Assembly: GCA_944390275.1 (NCBI GenBank)
Contig: CALXPL010000002.1
Coordinates: forward strand, 124,001 to 188,000
Source: an uncultured Alphaproteobacteria bacterium
GTDB taxonomy: Bacteria > Pseudomonadota > Alphaproteobacteria > RF32 > CAG-239
Reading direction: 5' to 3'
DNA: 64,000 bases
The notes below the pieces were generated by a model. It did not search any database and was not told the DNA's origin. It saw nothing but the letters and a program-made list of their open reading frames with translations. Positions 16,347-26,059 of this stretch are shown piece after piece; positions within the stretch are counted from its first letter, which is position 1; each line of letters starts with the position of its first letter. The position numbers and the translations under genes were made by a program.

Positions 16347-19300
16347 ATGAAAAAGAAACTTTTATTTTCAACCGCATTAGTCGCCGTTCTCAGCGCAACT
16401 AATGTTTATGCGGAAGATTTAACCCTTAACAATGGAGATACCCATCAAATAAAACAGTCGGAAACAGAAAGAGAAAGTTTTGACCGTCTGTCAATGACCG
16501 GAGGTACGCTCATCGGAACAGCATCCAAAGGCAAAGATGCAGTATTGGAAGTAAACAATGCTGACATTTCCGGAGGATCTATTACCTTAACAGGCTATTT
16601 ACCAGAAAATCCTGGAGATATTGCGAATTATAAAATATCAGGAATTACCGCTGAAAATGATATTAATATCAGTGGCAAGGATACTCATATTACTCTGAAT
16701 ACCGGAGGATTAATCGGTACAGAAAATGGAAGCCTAAACGTTTCCGGTGGAAATATTGAAATTAATAATGGCTTGTTAGGGGTGATGGGAGGAGCACAAA
16801 CGAACATCTCCGGCGGACAAATCAACGCTGTTTCCGGAAACATTGGAGGCGATAATATTACAATTTCCGGAGGTAATATAAATCTCAAAGAAGAGAGCGT
16901 TATCGGAGTAATGGATAGTTTAACAATTTCCGGAGGAACGATTAATGGAGAGCAAAATACTCAAATAATGAGTGATAAGCTCAATGTTGAAGGCGGTAAA
17001 ATTAATTTGACCGATTCTGCAAAATTAGCCTCATATTCAGCAAACGAAGTATCAGATTTTAATATTACCAATAAATCTGAAATCATAGCATCCAACAACA
17101 GTTCAATAGAATCTTACGGTTTGGTTGAAAAAGACAGTCCCGTTCAAGCACAAAATTTGGATGCGAATGTATCGGGAGGGACAACGACCCTTCGTGATAA
17201 TGCCAAATTTTTAATCGGGGCCTATGCAATGGAAGGTGCTAATGCAGCTTCTATGGAACTGATAACAGAAAACATTGATAAAAATATTACCGGTATTTTG
17301 AATATGAGCGGAGGAAAATTAAATATGAACGATTCTTCCTCCATTGAAATCTATACCTCCAATGGTAAAGTCAATATGGATGGCAGTTCCATCTCAGGTT
17401 CCTCGGCTGAAGAATTATTATCCAAAGCACCAACAATCAATATTAATGGCAACAATAAAATTGCAAGTGATGTCAATGTAAAAGACGGTTTGATTAAAAT
17501 AAGCAAAGGAGCAACATTATCGTCTGGTGATATTACTCTTGCATCAGGAAACTTTGCCTCAATTATAGATGTGGCCGGAACATTAAATGCGAATGTCAAA
17601 GGTTCAGATAAAGCCCAGATGACATTCTTTGATTCCTCAGCAAAAGTAAAAGGTACGGTAGATAACATTGAAGATATAAATGTCCGTTCCAATCTTTCTT
17701 TGGCGTCAGCTTTTGAAAAAGGAGCAAGTAATATTAACAACATTAATGTTTACGGATCAACCCTGACTTTAGATAATGAAAACTTCAACAAAGCCCAAAA
17801 TCTTATCCTGAACAATAAGTCAACAGCCAAATTAGCAAGAGACTTTACTGTCTCAAATAAGGTTAAAGTCAAAGATGGTTCGGTCTTAGATTTGGGAACA
17901 TCGACCCTGAATGCGCAAAATGTTGAATTATTTGAAGATGCACAAGTCAATCTGACTGTAGCCTCATTAGATAACCACGGAGCAATTGCTGCAAGTGATA
18001 AAATTACATTTGTTGGAGGAAATGCGGAAGATGGTTATTCCAATGGAGCAAATAAAAATATCAATTTGAACGTTACGATGCAAAACGGATTGGTTAAAAA
18101 GGATGAAACAACAGATTTAACCTTACTTACGGCGACCAATGGTTTTGATGGAGACTTCAATAATATTAATGTCGCAAACAATCGTTATAAGTTTGAACAA
18201 ATTGAAGCCGGAAAATTCAAAGTTACCGGTATAGCAACCGGTGAAGATATTGCCAAAGACGCTGGCGGTACTGTAAATAATGCCGGTACAGCAGCCGCTT
18301 GGGTTGATGGCGATAGTTTTAAAGCCGGAACACAAGCAGCAGTTGTTGCTGAAAAACTAAATGAACTTTCTCAAAAAGCTGGTTCTGAACAGGCTTATGT
18401 TAATGCTTTAACCGCAGTTGCGCCGGAAGTTGCACCAATGGTTCAACATACACAAACCGAAACGGCTAACCAAGTCTTTGGTGCTATTGGTACACGTTTG
18501 AGCGGTGGCAGTATTTCCACCGGCGGTGAAGGTATGTCCTCCGGTGATAATGTTTTTGAACGTGCGGCTATGTGGGTTCAAGGTTTGTTCAATCACTCAA
18601 AATTGGATGACACATCAAAGGCTTATGGTTTTGATGCAGATTCATCGGGTGTTGCAATGGGTGCTGAAAAATATGTTACCGAAGATACCAAAGTTGGTTT
18701 AGGTTATGCTTATACCAATACCGATATTGACGGTTTTATGAGAAGTACCGATGTTGACACACATACCGCCTTTGTTTATGGCGAATATAAGCCAAGCAAC
18801 TGGTATGTAAACAGTATTGTATCTTATGGTTGGTCTGATTATGATGAAAGCAAGAATGTTGCCGGAATTAATGTAAAGTCTGACTATGATGTTGAAACCT
18901 TTGGTTTGCAAGCTATGACAGGTTATGATATGCAGCTCAAACACTTTGGTTTAACCCCTGAGGTTGGTTTGCGTTATGTTCATATCAGCCAAGACGGCTA
19001 TACAGATTCAGCTGACCAAAAAGTCTCCGGTAATGATTCCGATATCTTAACCGGTGTTATCGGGGCTAAAGTCAGCAAGACTTGGACACTTGAAAACGGT
19101 ATGAACATCAAACCGGAAGCCCGAATTGCGGCAACTTACGACTTAACGAACGATGATACAAACTCTGTCGTTACATTAGCCAACGGTTCAGCTTACGCGG
19201 TTGATGGTGATGCTTTAGATCGTTTTGGTATGGAATTTGGCGCTGGTGTAACCGCAGAAGTTAACAATAATGTTGATTTTTCATTGGGGTATGAAGGTAA

Positions 19301-19358
19301 ATTCCGTGAGGATTACCAAGATCACACCGGTTTGGTTAACTTAAAATATAAATTTTAA
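16347..19358 (+). CDS. autotransporter adhesin (type Va)
   Basis: A 1003-aa secreted surface protein. Residues 1-22 are a signal peptide (MKKKLLFSTALVAVLSATNVYA). A passenger of about 700 aa is rich in Asn, Gly and Ser with recurring NISGG.I and DNIT-like repeats, typical of a right-handed beta-helix. The C-terminal 260 aa (from about AAMWVQGLFNHSK) form the outer-membrane beta-barrel and end in LKYKF, the terminal aromatic needed for BAM insertion. An AAGGAAG site precedes the ATG. Codon use is less AT-rich than in the islands to the right. The role is probably adhesion; the ligand is not visible. Confidence 0.92.
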   Translation: MKKKLLFSTALVAVLSATNVYAEDLTLNNGDTHQIKQSETERESFDRLSMTGGTLIGTASKGKDAVLEVNNADISGGSITLTGYLPENPGDIANYKISGITAENDINISGKDTHITLNTGGLIGTENGSLNVSGGNIEINNGLLGVMGGAQTNISGGQINAVSGNIGGDNITISGGNINLKEESVIGVMDSLTISGGTINGEQNTQIMSDKLNVEGGKINLTDSAKLASYSANEVSDFNITNKSEIIASNNSSIESYGLVEKDSPVQAQNLDANVSGGTTTLRDNAKFLIGAYAMEGANAASMELITENIDKNITGILNMSGGKLNMNDSSSIEIYTSNGKVNMDGSSISGSSAEELLSKAPTININGNNKIASDVNVKDGLIKISKGATLSSGDITLASGNFASIIDVAGTLNANVKGSDKAQMTFFDSSAKVKGTVDNIEDINVRSNLSLASAFEKGASNINNINVYGSTLTLDNENFNKAQNLILNNKSTAKLARDFTVSNKVKVKDGSVLDLGTSTLNAQNVELFEDAQVNLTVASLDNHGAIAASDKITFVGGNAEDGYSNGANKNINLNVTMQNGLVKKDETTDLTLLTATNGFDGDFNNINVANNRYKFEQIEAGKFKVTGIATGEDIAKDAGGTVNNAGTAAAWVDGDSFKAGTQAAVVAEKLNELSQKAGSEQAYVNALTAVAPEVAPMVQHTQTETANQVFGAIGTRLSGGSISTGGEGMSSGDNVFERAAMWVQGLFNHSKLDDTSKAYGFDADSSGVAMGAEKYVTEDTKVGLGYAYTNTDIDGFMRSTDVDTHTAFVYGEYKPSNWYVNSIVSYGWSDYDESKNVAGINVKSDYDVETFGLQAMTGYDMQLKHFGLTPEVGLRYVHISQDGYTDSADQKVSGNDSDILTGVIGAKVSKTWTLENGMNIKPEARIAATYDLTNDDTNSVVTLANGSAYAVDGDALDRFGMEFGAGVTAEVNNNVDFSLGYEGKFREDYQDHTGLVNLKYKF

Positions 19359-19377
19359 GGCTTAATTATGCAGCATG

Positions 19378-19420
19378 AAATACCCTGTAACTTATTGGTT
19401 GCAGGGTATTTTCTTTTTTA
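19378..19420 (+). terminator. intrinsic terminator of the autotransporter
   Basis: ATACCCTGTAAC (19380-19391) pairs with GTTGCAGGGTAT (19398-19409), with one G-U, and is followed by a T-rich tract. Confidence 0.88.
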
Positions 19421-19552
19421 GATTTTTACCAAATCCGGCCATCCATGGGTTGTTTATGGAGATATGGGATAGGTTTTAACCTTATTTTCAACATAAAAGG
19501 AGAGTTTTTTAGAAGCCCCTCCCTTATCTTGTTTATTCAAAAGAATTTAGTT

Positions 19553-20056
19553 TTATTCCAGAGAATCAAATCCGGCTTTGTCATCACATTCAATTCGTGC
19601 CTGATAAAGGTATTTTTTTACCAAATCCCGAATCCAGAATGATGCTGTTGCAATTGCTTCTGTATTATACATAGTTCCGCCTCGTACAGAGCCATAATCA
19701 CTATGTTGTACGATATCATGAGCGCATGCATAATAAGCCTTGACAAGTGTATCAAAATTCTTTTTTACCTTGTCGTTGTACTTTTTGTAATTTTTTTCAA
19801 AAAGTTTATTGGCTACAGAAATAGAACAATCGCCGACTTTGTAATAAGCCTCGTTCATATCTGTTGTTGATGGAACATCCGGCATTTTAACTTTACAATT
19901 AGCCAACTCTTCCTCCAAACCTCGAAGAAATGCATCTTCTTTACCTGAACATTTTTCTTGTTCATAAGTATAGGTTGATGTATTTTCTTCCGCAGCAAAA
20001 GCCAGTATAGACAATGATAACATTGTAATTAAAGATAAAACAAATTTCATTTTCAT
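19553..20056 (-). CDS. small exported protein of unknown function
   Basis: A 167-aa protein with a Sec signal peptide (MKMKFVLSLITMLSLSILAFA, cleavage near residue 21). The mature part has five cysteines and looks helical, with CSGKEDAFLRGLEEELANCK and AYYACAHDIVQHSDYG segments, suggesting a disulfide-linked periplasmic bundle. No confident family. It lies 8 nt downstream of the GH108 gene on the same strand, so it is probably co-transcribed; a protective or accessory role for the lysozyme is only a guess. Confidence 0.62.
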   Translation of the reverse strand: MKMKFVLSLITMLSLSILAFAAEENTSTYTYEQEKCSGKEDAFLRGLEEELANCKVKMPDVPSTTDMNEAYYKVGDCSISVANKLFEKNYKKYNDKVKKNFDTLVKAYYACAHDIVQHSDYGSVRGGTMYNTEAIATASFWIRDLVKKYLYQARIECDDKAGFDSLE

Positions 20057-20064
20057 ATTCCTTT

Positions 20065-21339
20065 TTATTGGCCATTATAAAATTGAGGATATTTATTTTG
20101 TATATAATCGTCAACTCTATGTCTATATAACTGTTCAAATTCTTGAGGATTACTATAATAGCTTTTAGTCCGATTATACCACCCATTGATATTATTCACA
20201 TTTTGTATTGGATTTTTATCAACACTTTGAAAATATTTCTCCATCCTTAACTTTGTCAAAATATCGTTAACTTTGATAGCTTCTTCAGTGGTTAATTTAT
20301 TAACAGCATTAGCTAACGTATCATTTAACACCTGATTTTCATAAAAATACTTTGGAGAATCGCCTTTTTGATATCCATAAAATTCATTCAGTGCTCTAGA
20401 TAACATTTTTCCGGCATCGGTTCCTTGATTGACTTCAGCATCAAAAGTATTTCTGACTAGCTTTAAATTTTGCAACTTATTTATATTATATCTTTGATAA
20501 TACATTTCATCCATAATTTGCTTAGCCTGCTTAGGGGTTAATTTTTCTACATCTATAGGAAAATTAAATCCGGTTCTTAATGGACTATTCCAATTATTGT
20601 ATTCATTAAGAGAATCTTGAGTTACTCCATAATTAGTTGGTCCGCCTAAATCATTTAGTCTATCGCTATAACCTCCTTCGTGATGATTGGTTCCTTTATA
20701 AACCACATTCCCATCTTCGCCTAGTTCAGAGTAATAAACGTCATCGAAAATTATATTAGGTTTAACAAGATTACCAACATCACTAGCCGTATTTGGTATA
20801 ATATTTTGAGCCAGTTGATAAGAATTAGCGTCATTGCCCAATGGTTTAGGCGATAAAATCGAACTTATATCCTTCTGCATGGATTGTGTCATTGGGTTAT
20901 AATAATTGTTTGAGCTCATCATATTTGAGGGTGAGTAATAGCTCTGTGCTTCTGCCAAAGTATTGTTTATGATGTTTCCTAATGTATTTCCGTTTATGTT
21001 TGAAGTATTATTCAAATTAGCTCTTCCGGGAATGTCCAAATAATCAGCATAAAAAGATTTTTGCATATTCTCAATATTTGAGGATATTTGCGAAGAGCCA
21101 AAGCCAAAATTGTTATCAGGCGTGTTGCCCCAAAAGTTGGTGCCAGCTTGCGGATAGTCTTGGGTTATACCATGGTTATTATAATTTTTAATAATTTGGT
21201 TTTCTCTTTGCTGACGAGCCATTTGATATTCTATCTCATCTCGAGTAGTAAAACCGCTATGGTCAACGCCATAGCTATCAATATGATTTTCACCGGTTTG
21301 ATAGCCAAGCGGCGATTTATAATTGCCATAAAAGTTCAT
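20065..21339 (-). CDS. GH108-type muramidase with long disordered N-terminus
   Basis: A 424-aa protein. Residues 1-205 are Asn/Ser/Tyr-rich and low complexity, with no signal peptide. From about 210, NHHEGGYSDRLNDLGGPTNYGVT matches the EGGYVNDP.DPGG.TNYGIT core of glycoside hydrolase family 108 (N-acetylmuramidase), with the Glu of EGGY as catalytic acid. LTPKQAKQIMDEMYYQRYNI matches the following helix. It probably cleaves peptidoglycan glycan chains. The N-terminal extension resembles phage virion or effector lysozymes rather than housekeeping enzymes. It is co-oriented with the exported protein downstream. Confidence 0.8.
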   Translation of the reverse strand: MNFYGNYKSPLGYQTGENHIDSYGVDHSGFTTRDEIEYQMARQQRENQIIKNYNNHGITQDYPQAGTNFWGNTPDNNFGFGSSQISSNIENMQKSFYADYLDIPGRANLNNTSNINGNTLGNIINNTLAEAQSYYSPSNMMSSNNYYNPMTQSMQKDISSILSPKPLGNDANSYQLAQNIIPNTASDVGNLVKPNIIFDDVYYSELGEDGNVVYKGTNHHEGGYSDRLNDLGGPTNYGVTQDSLNEYNNWNSPLRTGFNFPIDVEKLTPKQAKQIMDEMYYQRYNINKLQNLKLVRNTFDAEVNQGTDAGKMLSRALNEFYGYQKGDSPKYFYENQVLNDTLANAVNKLTTEEAIKVNDILTKLRMEKYFQSVDKNPIQNVNNINGWYNRTKSYYSNPQEFEQLYRHRVDDYIQNKYPQFYNGQ

Positions 21340-21452
21340 AAAAAGCCTCCGAATAAAAAAGTTAAATTTACGTAATATTTAATTACAAAAATAAAATATC
21401 ATAATTTATTACGTAGAATCAATCCGCTATAGACCACAACGAATCAACTTTA

Positions 21453-22130
21453 TCATTCAAAAGCTTTTTTAAACTCCCGATTATTGGCTTGAGCGAGTTG
21501 ATTTAACTTGCTTTCCCAGTTGCTTTGACGATACGGAATTGAAATTTTCGCCGCTTTATTTTTTAAGAACCATAAAACAAAGCCGTTTGCTGTCAATTTT
21601 TTACCTAATTTCATATACTTATTAAATCTTTGTCTTTGGGTTTTTTTGAAATATTCACGAAACGGTGCAAATTTTTTATCCCGAGACTGCGCTCTTTTTT
21701 GTGCTTCTTGAGAGCGATTTATTTTACAAAGAACCTCAACCGATTCCTTTCTGCTCTTCTGCCAGTGTTGTCTTTCATCGGTTATGGACAATATTATCCA
21801 GTTGGTTATTTGGCTTTGCAAAGCCTTTGTATCCTGCGTTTGATTAAACTGACGAAAGATAAAATCAAGCTTACGTAACTTATCTATTTCAATAACGCTG
21901 CTTGCCGATAAGAGTAATTCCGGCTCAACCTTAAAATAAGCTGCAAGTTTAGAAATCTCCGGTGTTATCAGTTCCAAAGATGAATTCTACATCGTCTCCA
22001 AGGTTTTAATAGGAATTTTAGTCTTTGCCGCCAGAGTTTCTAACGACATCTTCTTAAACTTGCGGAAAAAGGCAATTTTGTTACCGGTATTTAAAATATA
22101 TTCTTCCCAAAGGCTGTGATTTTGAGGCAT
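21453..22130 (-). pseudogene. HTH (XRE-like) regulator broken by an in-frame TAG
   Basis: Starting at the ATG at 22130 (after GGAGAGAG) the frame reads MPQNHSLWEEYILNTGNKIA..KKMSLETLAAKTKIPIKTLETM and then meets TAG at 21987-21989. The same frame resumes as NSSLELITPEISKLAAYFKVEPELLL and continues to 21453. The conceptual 225-aa product is a paralogue of the intact regulator at 23483: the HTH aligns through the stop, and the C-terminal halves share ..PFREYFKK.., SIPYRQ and LAQANNREFKK. One substitution separates it from a full gene; a restart at the internal TTG would lack the HTH. Confidence 0.8.
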
Positions 22131-22300
22131 CAACTCTCTCCTTATAAATATTATTTTCATCTTATATAGGGAATAAATATCGCAGATACAACTTTTTATC
22201 GCTGATGGATATAAGTAAATTTAATATTGTCATCTGTGGTTACAAGGGGTTTATTCTAGGTATTTTCTTTTTTTTAACAATCTTGTGCAAATAATGAACT

Positions 22301-23062
22301 ATGAGAAATGGCTTTTATAAAATTTTAGTTGCGATTTTTTTGTTGAGCGGATGCCAAAGTATTTCCGTTCCTCCGTCATATGAATATAAAGAAATTGCAA
22401 CGAGAGATTTCAAAATTGCAAGTTGGCAAAAAATCACTGAGCCCAATGGGGTATATAAAATATACATAGAAGGGGACGGCTATGCATTTAACGCACACGG
22501 ACGCCCCACACCAGACCCGACACCTAAAGGAACATTTGTTCGAAAGTTGGCTTTCGGGGACAATAGCCCGAATGTGATTTATCTTGCAAGGCCTTGTCAG
22601 TATGTCAAAAGTCCGATTTGTTCTCAAAGACATTGGACAACGGCACGTTTTGCGCATGAAATCATTAATGCAGAATATGAGGCTATCAAACAAATTGTGG
22701 GGTCACATCCGGTGATTTTAATCGGGTTTTCAGGAGGTGCGCAAATTGCAGGCTTAGTAGCTTCGGCAAAAAATGGTTTGAATATCAAGAAAATCATAAC
22801 TATTGCCGGAAATCTCGACCATTTAGCATGGACACAATATCATAACTTACCCCCACTTAATGAATCAATGAACTTGGCTGATTATCGTCATCAATTTGTA
22901 CAACTTCCGCAAATCCACTATGTCGGAACAAAAGACAAAGTAATCCCTCCGGTGCTGGTGGAACAGTTTGTCGGAAATGAGGATTTGATAATTAAGGTAA
23001 AAAACGCAAGCCACAATTCCGGTTGGGAAGATATTTATCAAAAAGTATGGTTTGAAAAATAA
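22301..23062 (+). CDS. alpha/beta-hydrolase lipoprotein
   Basis: A 253-aa envelope protein with a lipoprotein signal peptide (lipobox LLSGC, Cys18). The body is an alpha/beta hydrolase: GFSGG near 143 holds the nucleophile Ser, GTKDKVIPP near 208 the Asp, and ASHNSGW near 235 the His. A segment rich in Cys and Pro (ARPCQYVKSPICSQRHW) precedes the nucleophile. The substrate is unknown. It is monocistronic and diverges from the dead HTH gene. It is the last apparently chromosomal gene before the 18-bp repeat. Confidence 0.8.
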   Translation: MRNGFYKILVAIFLLSGCQSISVPPSYEYKEIATRDFKIASWQKITEPNGVYKIYIEGDGYAFNAHGRPTPDPTPKGTFVRKLAFGDNSPNVIYLARPCQYVKSPICSQRHWTTARFAHEIINAEYEAIKQIVGSHPVILIGFSGGAQIAGLVASAKNGLNIKKIITIAGNLDHLAWTQYHNLPPLNESMNLADYRHQFVQLPQIHYVGTKDKVIPPVLVEQFVGNEDLIIKVKNASHNSGWEDIYQKVWFEK

Positions 23063-23084
23063 TGCATTTTCTCTGTCCAGCCTT

Positions 23085-23242
23085 AAAATCCCGTAAGCTA
23101 TTGAAATACAAAGATTGGCAATAAAAAAGTTCGGATGTTGCTCAAAAAAGCCTATTTTAACTTTTAAACATCAGAACCAGTATAAATGCTTGATATATAA
23201 AGAAAAAACCGTCATTTCTGACGGTTTGTATTCTGTGGCTGG
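23085..23242. repeat. dispersed 160-bp repeat, copy 1
   Basis: Nearly identical to 45841-46000. It begins AAAATCCCGTAAGCTATTGA, contains GTTCGGATGTT and a complementary arm that is perfect in copy 2 and mutated here, and ends with the terminator AACCGTCA/TGACGGTT (on the minus strand followed by T residues) and TGGCTGG. The two copies diverge exactly after TGGCTGG. It looks like a mobile-element or attachment-site end rather than a gene. Confidence 0.75.
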
Positions 23243-23253
23243 AGACGACGTGC
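23236..23253. repeat. left 18-bp direct repeat of the 13.7-kb island (putative att site)
   Basis: TGGCTGGAGACGACGTGC is repeated exactly at 36891-36908. Read on the minus strand it ends ..CCAGCCA and is followed by a terminator, like the 3' end of a tRNA gene, but no canonical T-arm can be folded. It is best described as a tRNA-end-like attachment core. Confidence 0.55.
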
Positions 23254-23482
23254 GGAATCTGAACCAAAATCAAAGGGTTAGCACAAATTTTTGGACTTAT
23301 TGACCTCAATGACAATAGGTTTTTCGGGTAAAATGGATTGGTGTAGTGTATAAAATCCAAATTTTTGCTATTTTAACTTAAGCTATATAATTCTCACTAC
23401 TAAAAAATATAATCGTTTGGTTGCAATTATAAAAAATTATCCCTAAATATAAATTATTTAGAAAATTTAAGAGGTTAACAAA

Positions 23483-24202
23483 ATGGACAATAATAATTTA
23501 TCTTTTGAGTTAGCAAAATGTTTAATTTTGGACAAGGGAAACAAAGTTCAAAATTTAAGAATGTTTAAAGGGCTTACACTTAAAGAATTAGCCCAATCAG
23601 CTAATATTTCCGAAGAAAGCCTTAAATCAATTGAATGTCAAAAAATAGAATTGATAGATACAGACTTAACCAAGATTGCCAAGGCATTAAATATAGATGA
23701 GGAATTATTGTTAGATTCATCAATGAGTATGGATAATCAGGATATATATTGGCTGAATAATATTTTGCAAAATCACAAGACAGAGATAAATTTTTTACAA
23801 ATGCAAACGCAAATAATGAACTTGATAAATATTATTTTACATAAAAACCGAGAGCAATGGAGTGCAATGCATAAAGATTCGATTGCATCATTATGTAAAT
23901 GCGAAAGAAAAAATTGCGCTCAAAGAGCCAGAAAATTAAGAGATGAAAAATACACTCCGTTTCGGGAACATTTCAAAAAGATACAATACGAAAAATTTAT
24001 GCAGTATCATCAGAACGGCAAAGTATTAGCAGCCAATTTTTTTGCTAAATGGTATTTGACATATAAATCGGAAGAAATGCCCATTCCTTATGTAAAACAA
24101 AATATCGGCAACAAGCTAGTGCAATTAGCACAGAAAAATAACCGAGAGTTCAAAAAGCTTTTACGCGTAGAAGCTGATACGTCTAACGTTATGGCTGATT
24201 GA
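23483..24202 (+). CDS. HTH (XRE-like) regulator
   Basis: A 239-aa DNA-binding protein. Residues about 20-75 form a helix-turn-helix of the Cro/CI type (GLTLKELAQSANISEESLKSIE). Residues 90-230 are a basic, Cys-containing helical domain (LCKCERKNCAQRARKLRDEKYTPFREHFKK) shared with the broken paralogue at 21453-22130. GAGG precedes the ATG. Lying just inside the 18-bp repeat and before the effector-like gene, it probably controls the island. The C-terminal domain family is not known to me. Confidence 0.75.
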   Translation: MDNNNLSFELAKCLILDKGNKVQNLRMFKGLTLKELAQSANISEESLKSIECQKIELIDTDLTKIAKALNIDEELLLDSSMSMDNQDIYWLNNILQNHKTEINFLQMQTQIMNLINIILHKNREQWSAMHKDSIASLCKCERKNCAQRARKLRDEKYTPFREHFKKIQYEKFMQYHQNGKVLAANFFAKWYLTYKSEEMPIPYVKQNIGNKLVQLAQKNNREFKKLLRVEADTSNVMAD

Positions 24203-24266
24203 TTTTAACATAAGATATTTATTATATTGATCTATATTACTAACATTAACAATAATAGAGGTAATT

Positions 24267-25136
24267 ATGGACTTTGAAACTTACAAAAAAAAATTAAAAG
24301 AAGAAATTGAACGCAGCCGTTTATCTGAATTGCAAACAAAATATAATGGAATAGGAACACCTGATTATGCGAATATGAGCTTACGAGATGAATTACAAAC
24401 CAGACTTGACTTAAACAAACTTAATAATTTGCAGCAAAAGTACGGTGTGCAACAACCACCTGCTCCACAGCCGCAAATTCCAGCTTCGGCAACACAACCG
24501 AGTTATGTTCAGCCAACCTCATCTCCGCAACCAAATTCTCAGCCCTCAACTTGGGATAACACCTTGCGGAAAGCCGAACAATTAGCCACCGCAGCTTTGG
24601 ACGGATTTAGCCTTGGTTGGGCAGATGAATTAGAAGGTGTAGCGAGTGCTGTCGGTTATGGCTTGGCAAGCCTACATCCGCAATGGAATAGAACCAACGA
24701 AAGTGTATGGGATGCAATGAAACGCGGGTATGTTAAAGGACGCGACAATCGTCGTCAGGTTTTGGCTCAAGGTATGCAAGAAAATCCCGTAGCAACAACA
24801 GTTGCTCAAATGGCAGGGGCTTATGCATCACCGATTAAGTTTTTTAGATATTCAAAAACAACACCGTTGGGAATTAAAAACAAGCTAAATCAATATGAGG
24901 CTGTTGCCAATGGTATCGCTTATGGTTTTGGCTCGGAACAGGATAATTGGCCAAATTATGCTCAACAATCTGTTATTGGTGTGGGAGGTAATTTGCTAGG
25001 AAACTGGCTTGCTAATCAAGCCTTTGGTCGAGCCGCCAATCCATTAGCGCGAAATGCCTTTAATACGATAAGCGGTCAAGCAACAGAAGATATTGTTGAC
25101 GGAATTAAAAATCTGTATCATAATTACAACCAATAA
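24267..25136 (+). CDS. virion/effector-like protein with glycine-rich C-terminal module
   Basis: A 289-aa protein. Residues 1-60 are helical and charged; 63-95 form a Pro/Gln/Ser linker. Residues 100-190 (AALDGFSLGWADELEGV.., YVKGRDNRRQVLAQGMQENP..AQMAGAYASP) resemble a segment common in phage virion-associated proteins. The last 75 residues are Gly-rich and hydrophobic (VIGVGGNLLGNWLANQAFG) and end VDGIKNLYHNYNQ. A diverged second copy of exactly this tail occurs at 26092-26307 without its N-terminus. Membrane proteins follow directly. The layout suits a toxin tail with immunity genes; activity is not proven. Confidence 0.6.
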   Translation: MDFETYKKKLKEEIERSRLSELQTKYNGIGTPDYANMSLRDELQTRLDLNKLNNLQQKYGVQQPPAPQPQIPASATQPSYVQPTSSPQPNSQPSTWDNTLRKAEQLATAALDGFSLGWADELEGVASAVGYGLASLHPQWNRTNESVWDAMKRGYVKGRDNRRQVLAQGMQENPVATTVAQMAGAYASPIKFFRYSKTTPLGIKNKLNQYEAVANGIAYGFGSEQDNWPNYAQQSVIGVGGNLLGNWLANQAFGRAANPLARNAFNTISGQATEDIVDGIKNLYHNYNQ

Positions 25137-25153
25137 CAATTAATAAGTCAGGA

Positions 25154-25762
25154 GTGGTAATGTTTAAAATAAATATTATGCCAATAATAAAATTTATCTC
25201 AGCTGTTATTTGCTTAAGTTTATTTCTATTTGCTGTTTACTCAATGCGTCAATCTAAAGCATCACCGCTTCCTGCCTTAATATGTATTTTCATACCTTTT
25301 ATTGTTGATGAGATAATCTCTCATATTTTAATCAAAAAAGGGCATGAAAATTCACCATACTTTGACCCCAAGCACCAATGGAAATATGGTCTTCCCATAT
25401 ATGCCCTTGCTTGCTTGATTATCATCGTGATATACAGGTATCTGTTATAGTTAACGTTATAGGAAAGTGGTAATGTTTAAAATAAATATTATGCCAATAA
25501 TAAAATTTATCTCAGCTGTTATTTGCTTAAGTTTATTTCTATTTGCTGTTTACTCAATGCGTCAATCTAAAGCATCACCGCTTCCTGCCTTAATATGTAT
25601 TTTCATACCTTTTATTGTTGATGAGATAATCTCTCATATTTTAATCAAAAAAGGGCATGAAAATTCACCATACTTTGACCCCAAGCACCAATGGAAATAT
25701 GGTCTTCCCATATATGCCCTTGCTTGCTTGATTATCATCGTGATGTACAGGTATCTGTTATA
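25154..25762 (+). repeat. tandem gene duplication, 313-bp period
   Basis: 25154-25449 and 25467-25762 are identical except for one A-to-G change near the 3' end. Each unit holds one complete membrane-protein gene with its own GTGGTAATG start region, so the duplication is very recent. Confidence 0.95.
25160..25450 (+). CDS. multi-span membrane protein, candidate immunity protein, copy 1
   Basis: A 96-aa protein with three hydrophobic segments (about 5-27, 36-54, 76-94) and the motif YFDPKHQWKY between the second and third. A related protein at 26331 has YFNPEYKWKY in the same place. The ATG at 25160 is chosen because AGGAG lies 5 nt upstream. Placed directly after the effector-like gene, it is a candidate membrane immunity protein; this is inferred from context. 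Confidence 0.7.
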   Translation: MFKINIMPIIKFISAVICLSLFLFAVYSMRQSKASPLPALICIFIPFIVDEIISHILIKKGHENSPYFDPKHQWKYGLPIYALACLIIIVIYRYLL

Positions 25763-25763
25763 A
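25473..25763 (+). CDS. multi-span membrane protein, candidate immunity protein, copy 2
   Basis: A 96-aa product identical to that of copy 1 except Ile-to-Met near the C-terminus. It has its own ribosome-binding site (AGGAAAG). A second, almost unchanged gene suggests selection for dosage or a very young duplication. Confidence 0.7.
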   Translation: MFKINIMPIIKFISAVICLSLFLFAVYSMRQSKASPLPALICIFIPFIVDEIISHILIKKGHENSPYFDPKHQWKYGLPIYALACLIIIVMYRYLL

Positions 25764-25776
25764 AGATAAACAACAA

Positions 25777-26049
25777 ATGATAAATATTAATTTAAGCAAA
25801 ATAACACAATATCTGCGGCAGGCTTTTAAAGTGCTAACTTTTCTTGTCGGAATGGTTGTAATAGTCGTAATCTGTTACGCTGGGTATTTGATGATGGATG
25901 ACAAAGCTCGGTGTTTAAGTGAAGGACATGGTGTTTGGGATGCCGATAAGCGTGAATGCAGACAAGATTGTCTGACCTGGCGTGAGGATATTGGTTGTGT
26001 TCCGATAACCAAAGAAAATATCACAAAAAAAGAAAAAGGGCTATTATAA
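25777..26049 (+). CDS. small membrane protein with cysteine-rich tail
   Basis: A 90-aa protein with one long hydrophobic segment (about 18-40) and a tail carrying four Cys (KARCLSEG, RECRQDC, EDIGC) that could form disulfides outside the cytoplasm. No family recognised. It closes the membrane-protein cluster and is followed by an intrinsic terminator. Confidence 0.55.
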   Translation: MININLSKITQYLRQAFKVLTFLVGMVVIVVICYAGYLMMDDKARCLSEGHGVWDADKRECRQDCLTWREDIGCVPITKENITKKEKGLL

Positions 26050-26059
26050 GCCTAAAGCA

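Noticed and set aside
23236-23265. tRNA gene on the minus strand ending ..CCAGCCA
   Set aside because: No canonical T-stem/loop, anticodon arm or 5' acceptor strand can be drawn; only a tRNA-end-like remnant is supported. The same holds for 36891-36920, 45994-46010 and 43655-43680.
23115-23303. 62-codon frame over the dispersed repeat
   Set aside because: It lies in repeated non-coding DNA with a terminator in its middle and has no ribosome-binding site.
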